In this document: in pieces, positions 1 to 7,210 of the stretch
How positions within the stretch are numbered: the stretch's first letter is position 1
Layout of the letters: every line of letters starts with the position of its first letter
Assembly (NCBI GenBank): GCA_031403155.1
Contig: JANNSX010000357.1
Span: 1 to 20,694 of the forward strand
From: JANNSX01 sp031403155
Lineage (GTDB): Bacteria > Pseudomonadota > Alphaproteobacteria > Rhizobiales > Hyphomicrobiaceae
DNA length: 20,694 nt
Direction of reading: 5' to 3'
Notes under the pieces: generated by a model
Told to the model about the DNA's origin: nothing
Database searches by the model: none
What the model saw: the letters and a program-made list of their open reading frames with translations, nothing else
Program-made: the position numbers and the translations under genes

Positions 1-11
1 TTAGTAGCGTC

Positions 12-1220
12 ATGTGTATCACCGATGCGGCCAAGGCCGCCTGGGGCCGCCGGTGGAGCCGGTCGGTGCCAATTTCACTCCTGCTTGTCCTGCTGACCGC
101 GTCGGCCGATGTGCCGGGCGCGAAGGCGGCATTATCGAACCCCATCGGGTTTGCGAGCGGTGGGAAAAATCTCGAGGCAACAGCACTTTCCGGCCAAGTG
201 GATACCGGTTGGTCGAAAGAAAGTGATCAAAGCCAACAAGCTAGATCGGCTTTCCGATTCCGCAGGATCGGAAAACGGTCTAGACCGGCCGATCCGTCCT
301 CGACCGGCGAGGCACCCGTCCGGTTCGCCCAATCGAGCGGCGGCCCACTCGATGGTTTGTTCTCCATCTTCAAGCCGAAGAAACCGAAAACCCGGCCGCC
401 ACAAACGATCGAAGCCCCTGCGGCGCAGCTAAAGAAACCGAAGGTCATTGCCTTGGTTCCGCGCTCCACGATGAGCGGCACCGAATCAGATGTACCCAGC
501 ATCTCCGTTCGCCCATCCACTCCCAAGGCACGCAGCTACGCGAGCTACCGGACCATGTGCGTGCGCCTCTGCGACGGCTACTACTGGCCGGTGAACAGCG
601 GCACGCGCTCCTCGAGTATCACGCGCGATAGAAACGTCTGCGAACAGAGCTGCCAGTCGGAAGCGAAACTCTACGTCCAGTACAGCCTCGCCGCCGATGC
701 AGGCGACATGCGGGACCTTTCGGGTAAGCCCTATCGCAAGCTGAAGACCGCCTTCCTCTATCGCAAGAGCTACGATCCGGGGTGCAAGTGTAAACCTGAC
801 CCATGGTCGAAGCCGGAGCTGTCGCGGCACGAGGAGTATCGTGCGGCGGAACGCGGCGAAACGCTGGACGAGGCGTCGATGAGCGCCAACCCGGATCAGA
901 CCGAGGTCGATGCCGCTGTCATTCGCGACACGCTCTCGAGCGAGACAGATACGCCAACCGAGCTCGACCTCGTGACCGGTGACGGCAGCTCGGTTGGCGA
1001 GGCGACGGTCGCGGAAGCGCCGTCCATAGCTGCCGGGACGACGACGCTGCTGCAACAAACGTCGATGAAGAATCCTGTCATGGTGGGTGCCGATCCGGCG
1101 GAAACTCCGAGAAAGAAAAAGGTCCTGCCGACGTCTGCCGCACCCGTGCTCGCGCCGGCCGGTGCGAAGGCCAAGCCGGTGAAGAAGCGTCGCGACATCA
1201 ACGCCCGGGCGAGCCGGTAG
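12..1220 (+). CDS. Secreted DUF2865-domain protein
   Basis: A 402-residue protein of unknown function. The N-terminus has a basic stretch followed by a hydrophobic segment (about residues 19-30) and a small-residue region, as in a signal peptide, so I infer export to the periplasm or envelope. Residues 55-180 are Pro/Lys/Arg-rich and look disordered. The folded part begins near residue 175 and carries spaced cysteines: C183/C187, C210/C214 and C258/C260, with an aromatic DGYYWPV segment between the first pairs. This cysteine pattern is what I recognise as DUF2865, a family seen mainly in Hyphomicrobiales; the cysteines could form disulfides. The tail (270-402) is again low complexity and basic at the end. 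No clear ribosome site is visible before the ATG, and a GTG 18 codons downstream is an alternative start. The 3' end overlaps the convergent dehydratase gene by 23 bp. Confidence 0.75.
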   Translation: MCITDAAKAAWGRRWSRSVPISLLLVLLTASADVPGAKAALSNPIGFASGGKNLEATALSGQVDTGWSKESDQSQQARSAFRFRRIGKRSRPADPSSTGEAPVRFAQSSGGPLDGLFSIFKPKKPKTRPPQTIEAPAAQLKKPKVIALVPRSTMSGTESDVPSISVRPSTPKARSYASYRTMCVRLCDGYYWPVNSGTRSSSITRDRNVCEQSCQSEAKLYVQYSLAADAGDMRDLSGKPYRKLKTAFLYRKSYDPGCKCKPDPWSKPELSRHEEYRAAERGETLDEASMSANPDQTEVDAAVIRDTLSSETDTPTELDLVTGDGSSVGEATVAEAPSIAAGTTTLLQQTSMKNPVMVGADPAETPRKKKVLPTSAAPVLAPAGAKAKPVKKRRDINARASR

Positions 1221-1515
1221 CCTCGGCGTCAACCGCATCGCAATGCTTGGCGAGCGCCACATCGAGCTCAGTCAGGCCCTTGGCACTGTGCGTCGTCAGC
1301 ACGACATCGACGCGGTTCCAGACATTTCTCCATTCGGGATGATGGTCGAGTTGCTCGGCCTTGAGCGCGACGCGGGTCATCCAGGCGAAGGCCTGACTGA
1401 AATCCGTGAATTTGAACGACTTGGCGATGGCCTCGCGGCCGTCGATCAAAGCCCAGCCCGGCAGCTCAGCGAGCGCAGCCTGACGTTCCTTCCCGGTCAA
1501 TCTTGCGCGTCCCAT
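1198..1515 (-). CDS. phhB: Pterin-4a-carbinolamine dehydratase
   Basis: This 105-residue protein has the normal full length of the 4a-hydroxytetrahydrobiopterin dehydratase family. The family dehydrates the carbinolamine left by aromatic amino acid hydroxylases, regenerating the pterin cofactor in the cytosol. The diagnostic active-site segment is present: EQLDHHPEW with H58/H59, followed by VWNRVDVVLTTHSAKGLT with H76. These match the three conserved histidines of the family. The N-terminal Leu-Thr and PGW (residues 19-21) elements also fit. The ATG lies inside the end of thpR (19 bp overlap), so the two genes are probably co-transcribed and translationally coupled. No phenylalanine hydroxylase is seen in the window, so its partner enzyme, if any, is elsewhere. 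The symbol is by family. Confidence 0.9.
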   Translation of the reverse strand: MGRARLTGKERQAALAELPGWALIDGREAIAKSFKFTDFSQAFAWMTRVALKAEQLDHHPEWRNVWNRVDVVLTTHSAKGLTELDVALAKHCDAVDAEATGSPGR

Positions 1516-2072
1516 GCTTCGGCCTCCTCGCTGTAATCGATACCGCCGAGATCGAAGGCTTCCTCGACGGCATATGGTCCGCCGCCGCCCGGCTTCGACG
1601 ACATCAGCACGAACCGGGTCGCCCCAAACGGCGGCAGCTCCAGACTTCCCATGTGCCCCAGGAACTCCGCCGCCATCCGCGCGCTCGTGCCCGAGAGCCG
1701 GGCGAGCGTGATATGCGGCGTGTACTTCCTCGCCTCGACGCTGATGCCGGCGCGGCGCGCGGCCAAATCAGTATCGCGCTGAAGGCCGTCGAGCCGGGGT
1801 TCCGGCCGGATCGCGGCATAGAGGGTCCGAGGCCGGTCGCCACCGAAAATGCCGAGACCGTCGACGACGAGCGAGAACTGCTCGGCCGCAATCTCGTAGA
1901 GCGCATCCGAGAAGGCGCGCATCTGATGCCCGTCGACGTCACCGGCGAAAGTGAGGGTCAGATGATAGTTCTCCTTGTCGATCCAGCGCGCGCCAGAGAG
2001 GTTGCCGCGAATGAGCGACAGCCGCGTGCCGATCGTCTCGGGAACCTCGATGGCGGTGAAGAGACGCGGCAC
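1497..2072 (-). CDS. thpR: RNA 2',3'-cyclic phosphodiesterase (ThpR/LigT family)
   Basis: A 191-residue cytosolic 2H phosphoesterase. The family hydrolyses 2',3'-cyclic phosphate RNA ends to 2'-phosphate and was first known as a 2'-5' RNA ligase. Both signature HxT motifs are visible: HLTLTFAG at H37/T39 and HITLARL at H120/T122. The N-terminal MPRLFTAIEVPE strand is typical of the family. Translation starts at GTG (2072). An AAGGGA-type ribosome site lies just upstream, inside the last codons of the esterase gene, and the gap between the two genes is only 5 bp. With the dehydratase downstream this forms a tight three-gene minus-strand unit. The gene contents do not obviously share a pathway. 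Confidence 0.92.
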   Translation of the reverse strand: MPRLFTAIEVPETIGTRLSLIRGNLSGARWIDKENYHLTLTFAGDVDGHQMRAFSDALYEIAAEQFSLVVDGLGIFGGDRPRTLYAAIRPEPRLDGLQRDTDLAARRAGISVEARKYTPHITLARLSGTSARMAAEFLGHMGSLELPPFGATRFVLMSSKPGGGGPYAVEEAFDLGGIDYSEEAEAWDAQD

Positions 2073-2077
2073 GGGTT

Positions 2078-2758
2078 TTATCCCTTCTTAACCTTCACTT
2101 TGGCGATCAGCTCCTCGACCTTCGGCAGTATGCGCTCGACGATCACGTCGACCCCCTTGGCATTGGGATGAATGCCGTCGGGCTGGTTGAGAGCCGGGTC
2201 GAGGGCGACGCCGTCGAGGAAGAAATCATAGAGTAGTGCGCCGTGCTTCCCGGCGGTCTTCGGGAACATGGAGCCGAAGGTCTCGACATAGGCGTGTCCC
2301 AGCGACCGCGAGGCCTCCATGCCGGTGACGAGCACTTCGAGCTTGCGGTCGCGTAGCTGGCCGACCAGCTGATCGAGCGCCTCACCCGCCGCCGACGGAT
2401 CCATGCCGCGCAGCGCGTTATTGGCTCCGAGTTCGACGATCACAGCATCGGCGTTCTCCGGCACCGACCAATCGAGGCGGGCGAGGCCTTCCTCGATGGT
2501 GTCGCCGGAGACGCCCGCGTTGATGATCGTGACGTCGTGACCGCGCCAGCGGAGTGCCGCCTCGAGCTTGGCCGGAAAACTCTCGGTCCCCGCCAAACCA
2601 TAGCCGGCCGTCAGGCTGTCGCCCAGCGCCACGATGGTGATCGGCGAACCGGCCTTAGTCTGCATAGGGGACATGAGATTGAGAGTGATCGAGGCGATCA
2701 GGAACGTGCGTATCGCGAGAAGAGCAAGGGGTGTCCTGGGTCTCATGCGAAAAATCAT
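2078..2758 (-). CDS. tesA: Arylesterase / lysophospholipase, SGNH hydrolase (TesA-like)
   Basis: Encodes a 226-residue exported SGNH-fold hydrolase of the TesA (acyl-CoA thioesterase I / arylesterase / lysophospholipase L1) family. Block I is ALGDSLTAGYG with nucleophile S48, block II centres on G85 in GVSGDT, block III is GANNALRG (N113/N114), and block V is DGIHPN with D194 and H197. A hydrophobic signal segment (about residues 10-30) ends before SPITIVALGDS, so the product is probably periplasmic. The start is uncertain: ATGs at 2758 and 2746 are both in frame and neither has a strong ribosome site. The reading frame stays open far upstream, but that part is antisense to the ABC gene. The gene is divergent from the ybbA/ybbP-like pair, the same arrangement as tesA-ybbA-ybbP in E. 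coli. Confidence 0.88.
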   Translation of the reverse strand: MIFRMRPRTPLALLAIRTFLIASITLNLMSPMQTKAGSPITIVALGDSLTAGYGLAGTESFPAKLEAALRWRGHDVTIINAGVSGDTIEEGLARLDWSVPENADAVIVELGANNALRGMDPSAAGEALDQLVGQLRDRKLEVLVTGMEASRSLGHAYVETFGSMFPKTAGKHGALLYDFFLDGVALDPALNQPDGIHPNAKGVDVIVERILPKVEELIAKVKVKKG

Positions 2759-2848
2759 GGAGCGGAAGCCTAAGCGAAAGCAAGTCACGAGAGTATGACG
2801 GGCGCGACCCTTGACGGGGCGGGCGAAGCAACCAGATAGAACAGACCC

Positions 2849-3535
2849 ATGACCGCCATTCTCCTCGACAAGGTGCAATTGACGCTGACGAGCCGCGCCG
2901 GACCCGTCGCGATCCTGAAGGACATGGATTTGTCGATCGACGCCGGCGAGACGGTCGGCATCGTTGGGCCCTCGGGCTCGGGCAAGAGTTCGCTGTTGAT
3001 GGTGGCCGCAGGGCTGGAGCGCGCGAGCGCCGGGCGCGTCGTCGTCGCCGGTGAGGACATCACGGATACCAGCGAGGACGAGCGGGCGGCCGTCCGGGCC
3101 CGCGCCATCGGCATCGTCTTCCAGTCCTTCCACCTGATGCCGACCATGACGGCGCGCGAGAACGTCGCCTTGCCGCTCGAGCTGACCAGTGCGCCCGATG
3201 CCCTCGCCCGTGCCGATGCGGCGCTCGCAGACGTCGGCCTCAGCCATCGCGGCGAGCATTTTCCGGCTGAGATGTCGGGCGGCGAGCAGCAGCGCGTCGC
3301 CATCGCCCGCGCCATCGTGGGGGCGCCGCGAATTCTCTTCGCCGACGAGCCGACCGGCAATCTCGACCAGAAGACGGGGCAAGAGGTGATGGATCTGCTG
3401 ATGCGGCTCGCGTCCGAGCGCGGCACCACGCTCGTTCTCGTCACGCATGATCCCCTCTTGGCCGGGCGGTGCCGGCGGCGGATCACCTTGGGCGATGGGC
3501 GGATCGTCGCCGACGAGCGAAAGCCGCCGGCATGA
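2849..3535 (+). CDS. ABC transporter ATP-binding protein, YbbA/LolD-like
   Basis: A 228-residue ATPase of the MacB/LolD/YbbA subgroup. It shows Walker A GPSGSGKSS (residues 40-48), Q-loop Q92 in VFQSFHLMP, the ABC signature MSGGEQQRVAIARA (142-155), Walker B ILFADEPTGNLD (162-173) and the switch histidine H200. The length equals the E. coli YbbA length as I recall it. The stop overlaps the start of the permease by 4 bp (ATGA), so ATPase and permease are coupled and form one transporter. This subgroup works on envelope substrates, such as lipoproteins, peptides or lipids, rather than nutrient import. The substrate here is unknown. The divergent TesA-like esterase supports a role in lipid or envelope metabolism, but that is inference. 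Confidence 0.92.
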   Translation: MTAILLDKVQLTLTSRAGPVAILKDMDLSIDAGETVGIVGPSGSGKSSLLMVAAGLERASAGRVVVAGEDITDTSEDERAAVRARAIGIVFQSFHLMPTMTARENVALPLELTSAPDALARADAALADVGLSHRGEHFPAEMSGGEQQRVAIARAIVGAPRILFADEPTGNLDQKTGQEVMDLLMRLASERGTTLVLVTHDPLLAGRCRRRITLGDGRIVADERKPPA

Positions 3536-6087
3536 CGGCAGCAAAATTCGCACGGCTCGGAAAGCTCGCGCTGCGCGATCTGCGCGGCAATCTCCGCTCC
3601 TTCTGGGTGTTTCTCGCTTGCCTGGCGCTCGGCGTCACGACGCTGACGGGTGTCGGCACGGTGGCCGATGCCGTCCGCGCCAGCCTCGACAGCAATGGGC
3701 GCATGCTGCTCGGCGGCGATGTCGCCGTCAGTCGGATGCATCTTAGAGCGAGTCCGCAGGAGCGGCGCTGGCTCGAGGCCAAGGGCCAAATCTCCGAGAT
3801 TGCGACGCTCCGAGCCATGGCCCGCAAGCCAGGCGCCGAGGCGCTCGGCGCGAGTGCGCTCGCGGAGGTGAAGGCCGTCGATGCCCTCTATCCGTTGACC
3901 GGCCGTCTATCGACGGAGGACGGCGCGGACACCGCGGGTCTCCTCCACCAAGGCCCCAACGCCGTCGTCGATCGCCTGCTCGGTGAGCGCCTCGGGCTTG
4001 GCATCGGCGACCGGCTGACGCTCGGCGACGGCGAGGTGGTGATCCGCGGCTTCACGGGGCGGGAGCCGGATAAGCTCGCGGGACAAGCGGCCTTCGGGCC
4101 GCGCGTGCTGATCTCGCTCGATACCCTCACGGCGACCGGCCTCGCCAAGCCCGGCAGCCTGACGCGCTGGACCTACCGCCTGCTGATTCCAGGTGGTGAG
4201 CGGCTTGGCGCGCCGGAGCTCGAAGGCGTTCGGAAGGAGGTGCGCGCGGCGTTCCCCGACGCCGGCTTCGGCGTCTCCGACCGCCGCGATCCGGCGCCGG
4301 GCGCGCGCCGGGCGGTCGACAGGCTCGGGCAGTTCCTGACGCTCGTCGGATTGACCACGCTGCTCATCGGTGGCGCGGGCGTTGCCAATGCGGTCGCGAG
4401 CTATCTCGACAAAAAGCGGCGGACGATCGCCGTGTTCCGGGCGCTGGGCGCGTCGAGCCGGGACATCCTTTCGATCTATATCACCGAGATTCTATTGCTG
4501 GCCGTCCTTGGCATTGTCGCCGGACTTGTCCTTGGACCGGTCGTGACGCTCACGGGCAATGCTCTCTTCGGCCACCTCCTGCCGTTCCCGCTTGTTGTTC
4601 AGATCGAGGCCACAACGCTCGTGGCCGCCGCGGCCTACGGCCTGCTCGTAGCACTGCTCTTCACACTCTGGCCCATCGGGCGCACGGAGGAGGTGAGCGC
4701 GGCGCTGTTGTTCCGAGATGAGGTCAACACGGGCAAACGCCGGCCGCGCTGGCCGTTCGCCACCGCGATGCTGGCGGCACTCGCTCTCATCGGGGCAATC
4801 GCCTTCTTCACCGCCGAGGACCGCCGCCTCGCGCTCTACTTCATCGGCGGGCTTTCGGTGTTGTTTGCCGTCTTCCTGGGGCTCGGCGCCGCCGTGCCGT
4901 GGCTCGCACGCCGCCTCCCCGCTCCGCGCCGGCCGGAATTGCGTCTCGCGCGCAACAATCTTGGTGGGCCGGGATCGCTCGCGCGTCAGGCCATGCTGTC
5001 GCTCGGTACGGGATTGAGCCTGCTCGTCGCCATCGCGCTCGTCGATCGCTCGCTCGTATCCGAGTTGAAGGGCGGGCTGCCGGAGCGGGCGCCGAGCTAC
5101 TTCTTCCTCGACATCGGCAAGGACGAGCTGGCGCCGCTGACGGCCATGCTCGCCGGGAGCGGTAAGGGCGCGACAGTCGAAACCGCACCGATGCTGCGCG
5201 GGCGGTTGGTATCGCTCGAGGGCGTGCCGGTCGAGGAGATCGAGGCGCCGCCGGAGGCCGAGTGGGTGCTGACCGGCGACCGGGGCCTGACCTTCTCCGA
5301 GGACCCGCCCGCCAGCTCGAAAATCATGGAAGGCGCGTGGTGGCCGAAGGGCCATCAGGGCGAGCCGCTCGTCTCCTTCGACATCGAGCTGGCGCGAGCG
5401 CTCGAACTCGAGGTCGGCGATGCCGTCACCGTCAACGTGCTCGGCCGCAACGTCACCGCCAAGATCGCCAACCTCCGCACTGTCGATTGGGACCGGCTCG
5501 CCATCAACTTCGTCATGATCTTCTCGCCCAACACGCTCGAGAAGGCGCCCTACAACGTGCTCGCCACGCTGAGCTATCCCACGCCGCAGCCGATCGCCGA
5601 GGAGGCGAAGCTCGTACAGCGCGTCAGCACGCAATTCCCAAGCATCACCGCCATTCGCGTCAAGGATGCCATCGAGGCCATCGGCGGGGTGCTCGCCCAG
5701 GTCATGACGGCCATACGGGCGACGGCGAGCATAACTCTGCTTGCAGGCGCCCTGGTGCTCGCCGGGGCCATGGCGACCGCCGAGCGGCGGCGCATCTACG
5801 AGGCGGTGCTGCTCAAGACGCTCGGCGCCCGGCGGCGGCAGGTCCTCCTCACGCATCTCATCGAGTATGTGACGCTCGCGGGCATCGCAGGCGTCGTGGC
5901 GGCGGGGCTGGGGACTCTCGCGGCCTGGATCATCACCCGGCAAGTGATGGAAATCGCCTTCGCGTACTCGATCTGGTCGGTGCTGGGGGCGCTCGGCCTT
6001 GCTGGCGCCCTGGTTTTGGGGTTCGGTCTCATCGGCAGCTGGCGGGTGCTCTCGGAGCGGCCGGTACCCTACCTCCGGGCCGAGTGA
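3532..6087 (+). CDS. ABC transporter permease, FtsX-like (YbbP type)
   Basis: An 851-residue inner-membrane permease with two FtsX/MacB-type units. A first membrane segment lies near residues 20-42 and is followed by a long periplasmic-type domain (about 45-260). A cluster of membrane segments then covers about 265-460, a second large soluble region about 500-725, and three final membrane segments about 735-845. Repeated RALGASSRD and KTLGARRRQ loops after membrane segments are the cytoplasmic coupling helices typical of FtsX permeases. The ATG at 3532 overlaps the ATPase stop by 4 bp and begins MTAAKFARLGKLALRDLRG, a normal start for the family. The frame is open 21 codons further upstream, but that part lies inside the ATPase gene. 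The substrate is unknown. No terminator is evident in the 127 bp before the next gene. Confidence 0.9.
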   Translation: MTAAKFARLGKLALRDLRGNLRSFWVFLACLALGVTTLTGVGTVADAVRASLDSNGRMLLGGDVAVSRMHLRASPQERRWLEAKGQISEIATLRAMARKPGAEALGASALAEVKAVDALYPLTGRLSTEDGADTAGLLHQGPNAVVDRLLGERLGLGIGDRLTLGDGEVVIRGFTGREPDKLAGQAAFGPRVLISLDTLTATGLAKPGSLTRWTYRLLIPGGERLGAPELEGVRKEVRAAFPDAGFGVSDRRDPAPGARRAVDRLGQFLTLVGLTTLLIGGAGVANAVASYLDKKRRTIAVFRALGASSRDILSIYITEILLLAVLGIVAGLVLGPVVTLTGNALFGHLLPFPLVVQIEATTLVAAAAYGLLVALLFTLWPIGRTEEVSAALLFRDEVNTGKRRPRWPFATAMLAALALIGAIAFFTAEDRRLALYFIGGLSVLFAVFLGLGAAVPWLARRLPAPRRPELRLARNNLGGPGSLARQAMLSLGTGLSLLVAIALVDRSLVSELKGGLPERAPSYFFLDIGKDELAPLTAMLAGSGKGATVETAPMLRGRLVSLEGVPVEEIEAPPEAEWVLTGDRGLTFSEDPPASSKIMEGAWWPKGHQGEPLVSFDIELARALELEVGDAVTVNVLGRNVTAKIANLRTVDWDRLAINFVMIFSPNTLEKAPYNVLATLSYPTPQPIAEEAKLVQRVSTQFPSITAIRVKDAIEAIGGVLAQVMTAIRATASITLLAGALVLAGAMATAERRRIYEAVLLKTLGARRRQVLLTHLIEYVTLAGIAGVVAAGLGTLAAWIITRQVMEIAFAYSIWSVLGALGLAGALVLGFGLIGSWRVLSERPVPYLRAE

Positions 6088-6117
6088 ATTTTGTTGTACT
6101 GCCGGCCTCATCGCATC

Positions 6118-6146
6118 TTGAATCCTGAGCCCGGCGGTCACATATT
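6118..6146 (+). promoter_or_regulatory. Possible sigma70-type promoter for the BI-1 family gene
   Basis: TTGAAT (6118-6123) and CATATT (6141-6146) are separated by 17 bp, each matching 4 of 6 consensus bases. They lie about 70 bp before the BI-1 family start codon. The stretch is AT-richer than its surroundings. It is a pattern match only. Confidence 0.3.
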
Positions 6147-6214
6147 GTGGTCAAACCGATTTGCCGCGCCTTGGGGGCGCCACCGGTTGGCTTGGACAGA
6201 GGACGAGACACACC

Positions 6215-6949
6215 ATGGCTCAATACGACAAACGGTACGCGACCCAGGCCGGCACCCGCGCCGAGACCGTCGAGGTCGACGAGGGTCTGCGCAGCTATAT
6301 GTTGCGCGTTTACAACTATATGGCGGGCGGCATCGCCATCACCGGCGTCGTCGCCTATGCGACGTACCTGATGGCCGCCAGCAACCCGGCCTTCCAGCAG
6401 CTCCTGTTCGCCAGCCCGCTTCGCTGGGTGATCATCTTGGCCCCGCTCGCCATGGTGTTTTTCATGGTCGCGCGCATCAACAGCATGAGCGTCGGCGCTG
6501 CCCAGATCACTTTCTGGATCTACGCCGCGTTGGTCGGCCTTTCGCTGTCGAGCCTGTTCGTGGTCTACACCGGCCAGAGCCTGGCACGCGTGTTCTTCAT
6601 CACGGCCGCCATGTTCGGCGCGATCAGCCTCTGGGGCTACACGACGAAGAAGGATTTGTCCGGCTGGGGCTCGTTCTTGATCATGGGCGTGATCGGCCTG
6701 ATCATTGCCTCGATCGTGAACATCTTCCTCGCCTCCTCGGCGATGCAGTTCGCACTGTCCGTGCTGTGCGTCGTCATCTTCTCTGGCCTCACCGCATACG
6801 ATACCCAGAAGCTCAAGGGGATCTACTACTCCGTTCAGGGCGATTCGCTGGCCATGGGTCGCAGCGCGATCATGGGCGCACTGAACCTCTATCTCGACTT
6901 CCTGAACATCTTCCTGGCGCTCATGAGCCTGTTCGGCAGCCGCGAATAG
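6215..6949 (+). CDS. Bax inhibitor-1 / YccA family membrane protein
   Basis: A 244-residue polytopic membrane protein of the BI-1 (TMBIM, UPF0005) family. About seven hydrophobic segments can be seen, beginning near residue 33 and ending in NIFLALMSLFG. The family hallmark before the last segments, FSGLTAYDTQKLK, is present, as is ALNLYLDFLNIF. Members are leak channels or modulators of membrane proteases such as FtsH; the function in this organism is unknown. I chose the ATG at 6215 because an AGAGGA ribosome site lies about 12 bp upstream and the protein then begins MAQYDKRYATQ, as is usual for alphaproteobacterial members. The open frame upstream to 6161 lacks support. A strong hairpin follows the stop. 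Confidence 0.9.
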   Translation: MAQYDKRYATQAGTRAETVEVDEGLRSYMLRVYNYMAGGIAITGVVAYATYLMAASNPAFQQLLFASPLRWVIILAPLAMVFFMVARINSMSVGAAQITFWIYAALVGLSLSSLFVVYTGQSLARVFFITAAMFGAISLWGYTTKKDLSGWGSFLIMGVIGLIIASIVNIFLASSAMQFALSVLCVVIFSGLTAYDTQKLKGIYYSVQGDSLAMGRSAIMGALNLYLDFLNIFLALMSLFGSRE

Positions 6950-6974
6950 CTGACGGAGTTTGAGCTCACCGATC

Positions 6975-7015
6975 GAAGGGCCGCGGACCTGATGCGCCGC
7001 GGCCCTTCTGCGTTT
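6975..7015 (+). terminator. Terminator-like hairpin after the BI-1 gene
   Basis: There is a perfect 12-bp inverted repeat, GAAGGGCCGCGG (6975-6986) and CCGCGGCCCTTC (6997-7008), with a 10-base loop. It is followed by TGCGTTT, a weak T-run. It sits 25 bp after the stop codon, where an intrinsic terminator is expected. The remaining 195 bp up to the helicase hold no gene that I can see. They contain a TTGACC (7084) that could be a -35 element, but no convincing -10. Confidence 0.75.
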
Positions 7016-7210
7016 GGCGGTCACGCCATGACGGAAATCGTCACAGTTCACGGCTATCTGATACTCGCCAGCCGCTGGGGGAATTGACCCGATCCCGCAC
7101 TCCTGCTTCATGATTGCGCCAGAACGCCCGATGACGCATTTCCCGATGACCGCATTGCCGCACATGCCGGCATCCCGCCGCCCGGACGCGGCGACCGAGG
7201 ACGAAAATCC

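Noticed and set aside
2759..3553. Upstream extension of the esterase reading frame to 491 residues
   Set aside because: The extension is antisense to a clear ABC ATPase gene, has no family resemblance, and precedes a proper signal peptide start at 2746-2758.
4492..6141. Long minus-strand open frame opposite the permease
   Set aside because: Composition is His/Arg/Glu-rich with no recognisable domain, as expected for an antisense shadow of the FtsX-like permease.
6091..6963. Alternative plus-strand frame overlapping the BI-1 gene
   Set aside because: The translation is Arg/His/Pro-rich without membrane segments. The other frame gives a complete BI-1 family protein with a good ribosome site.
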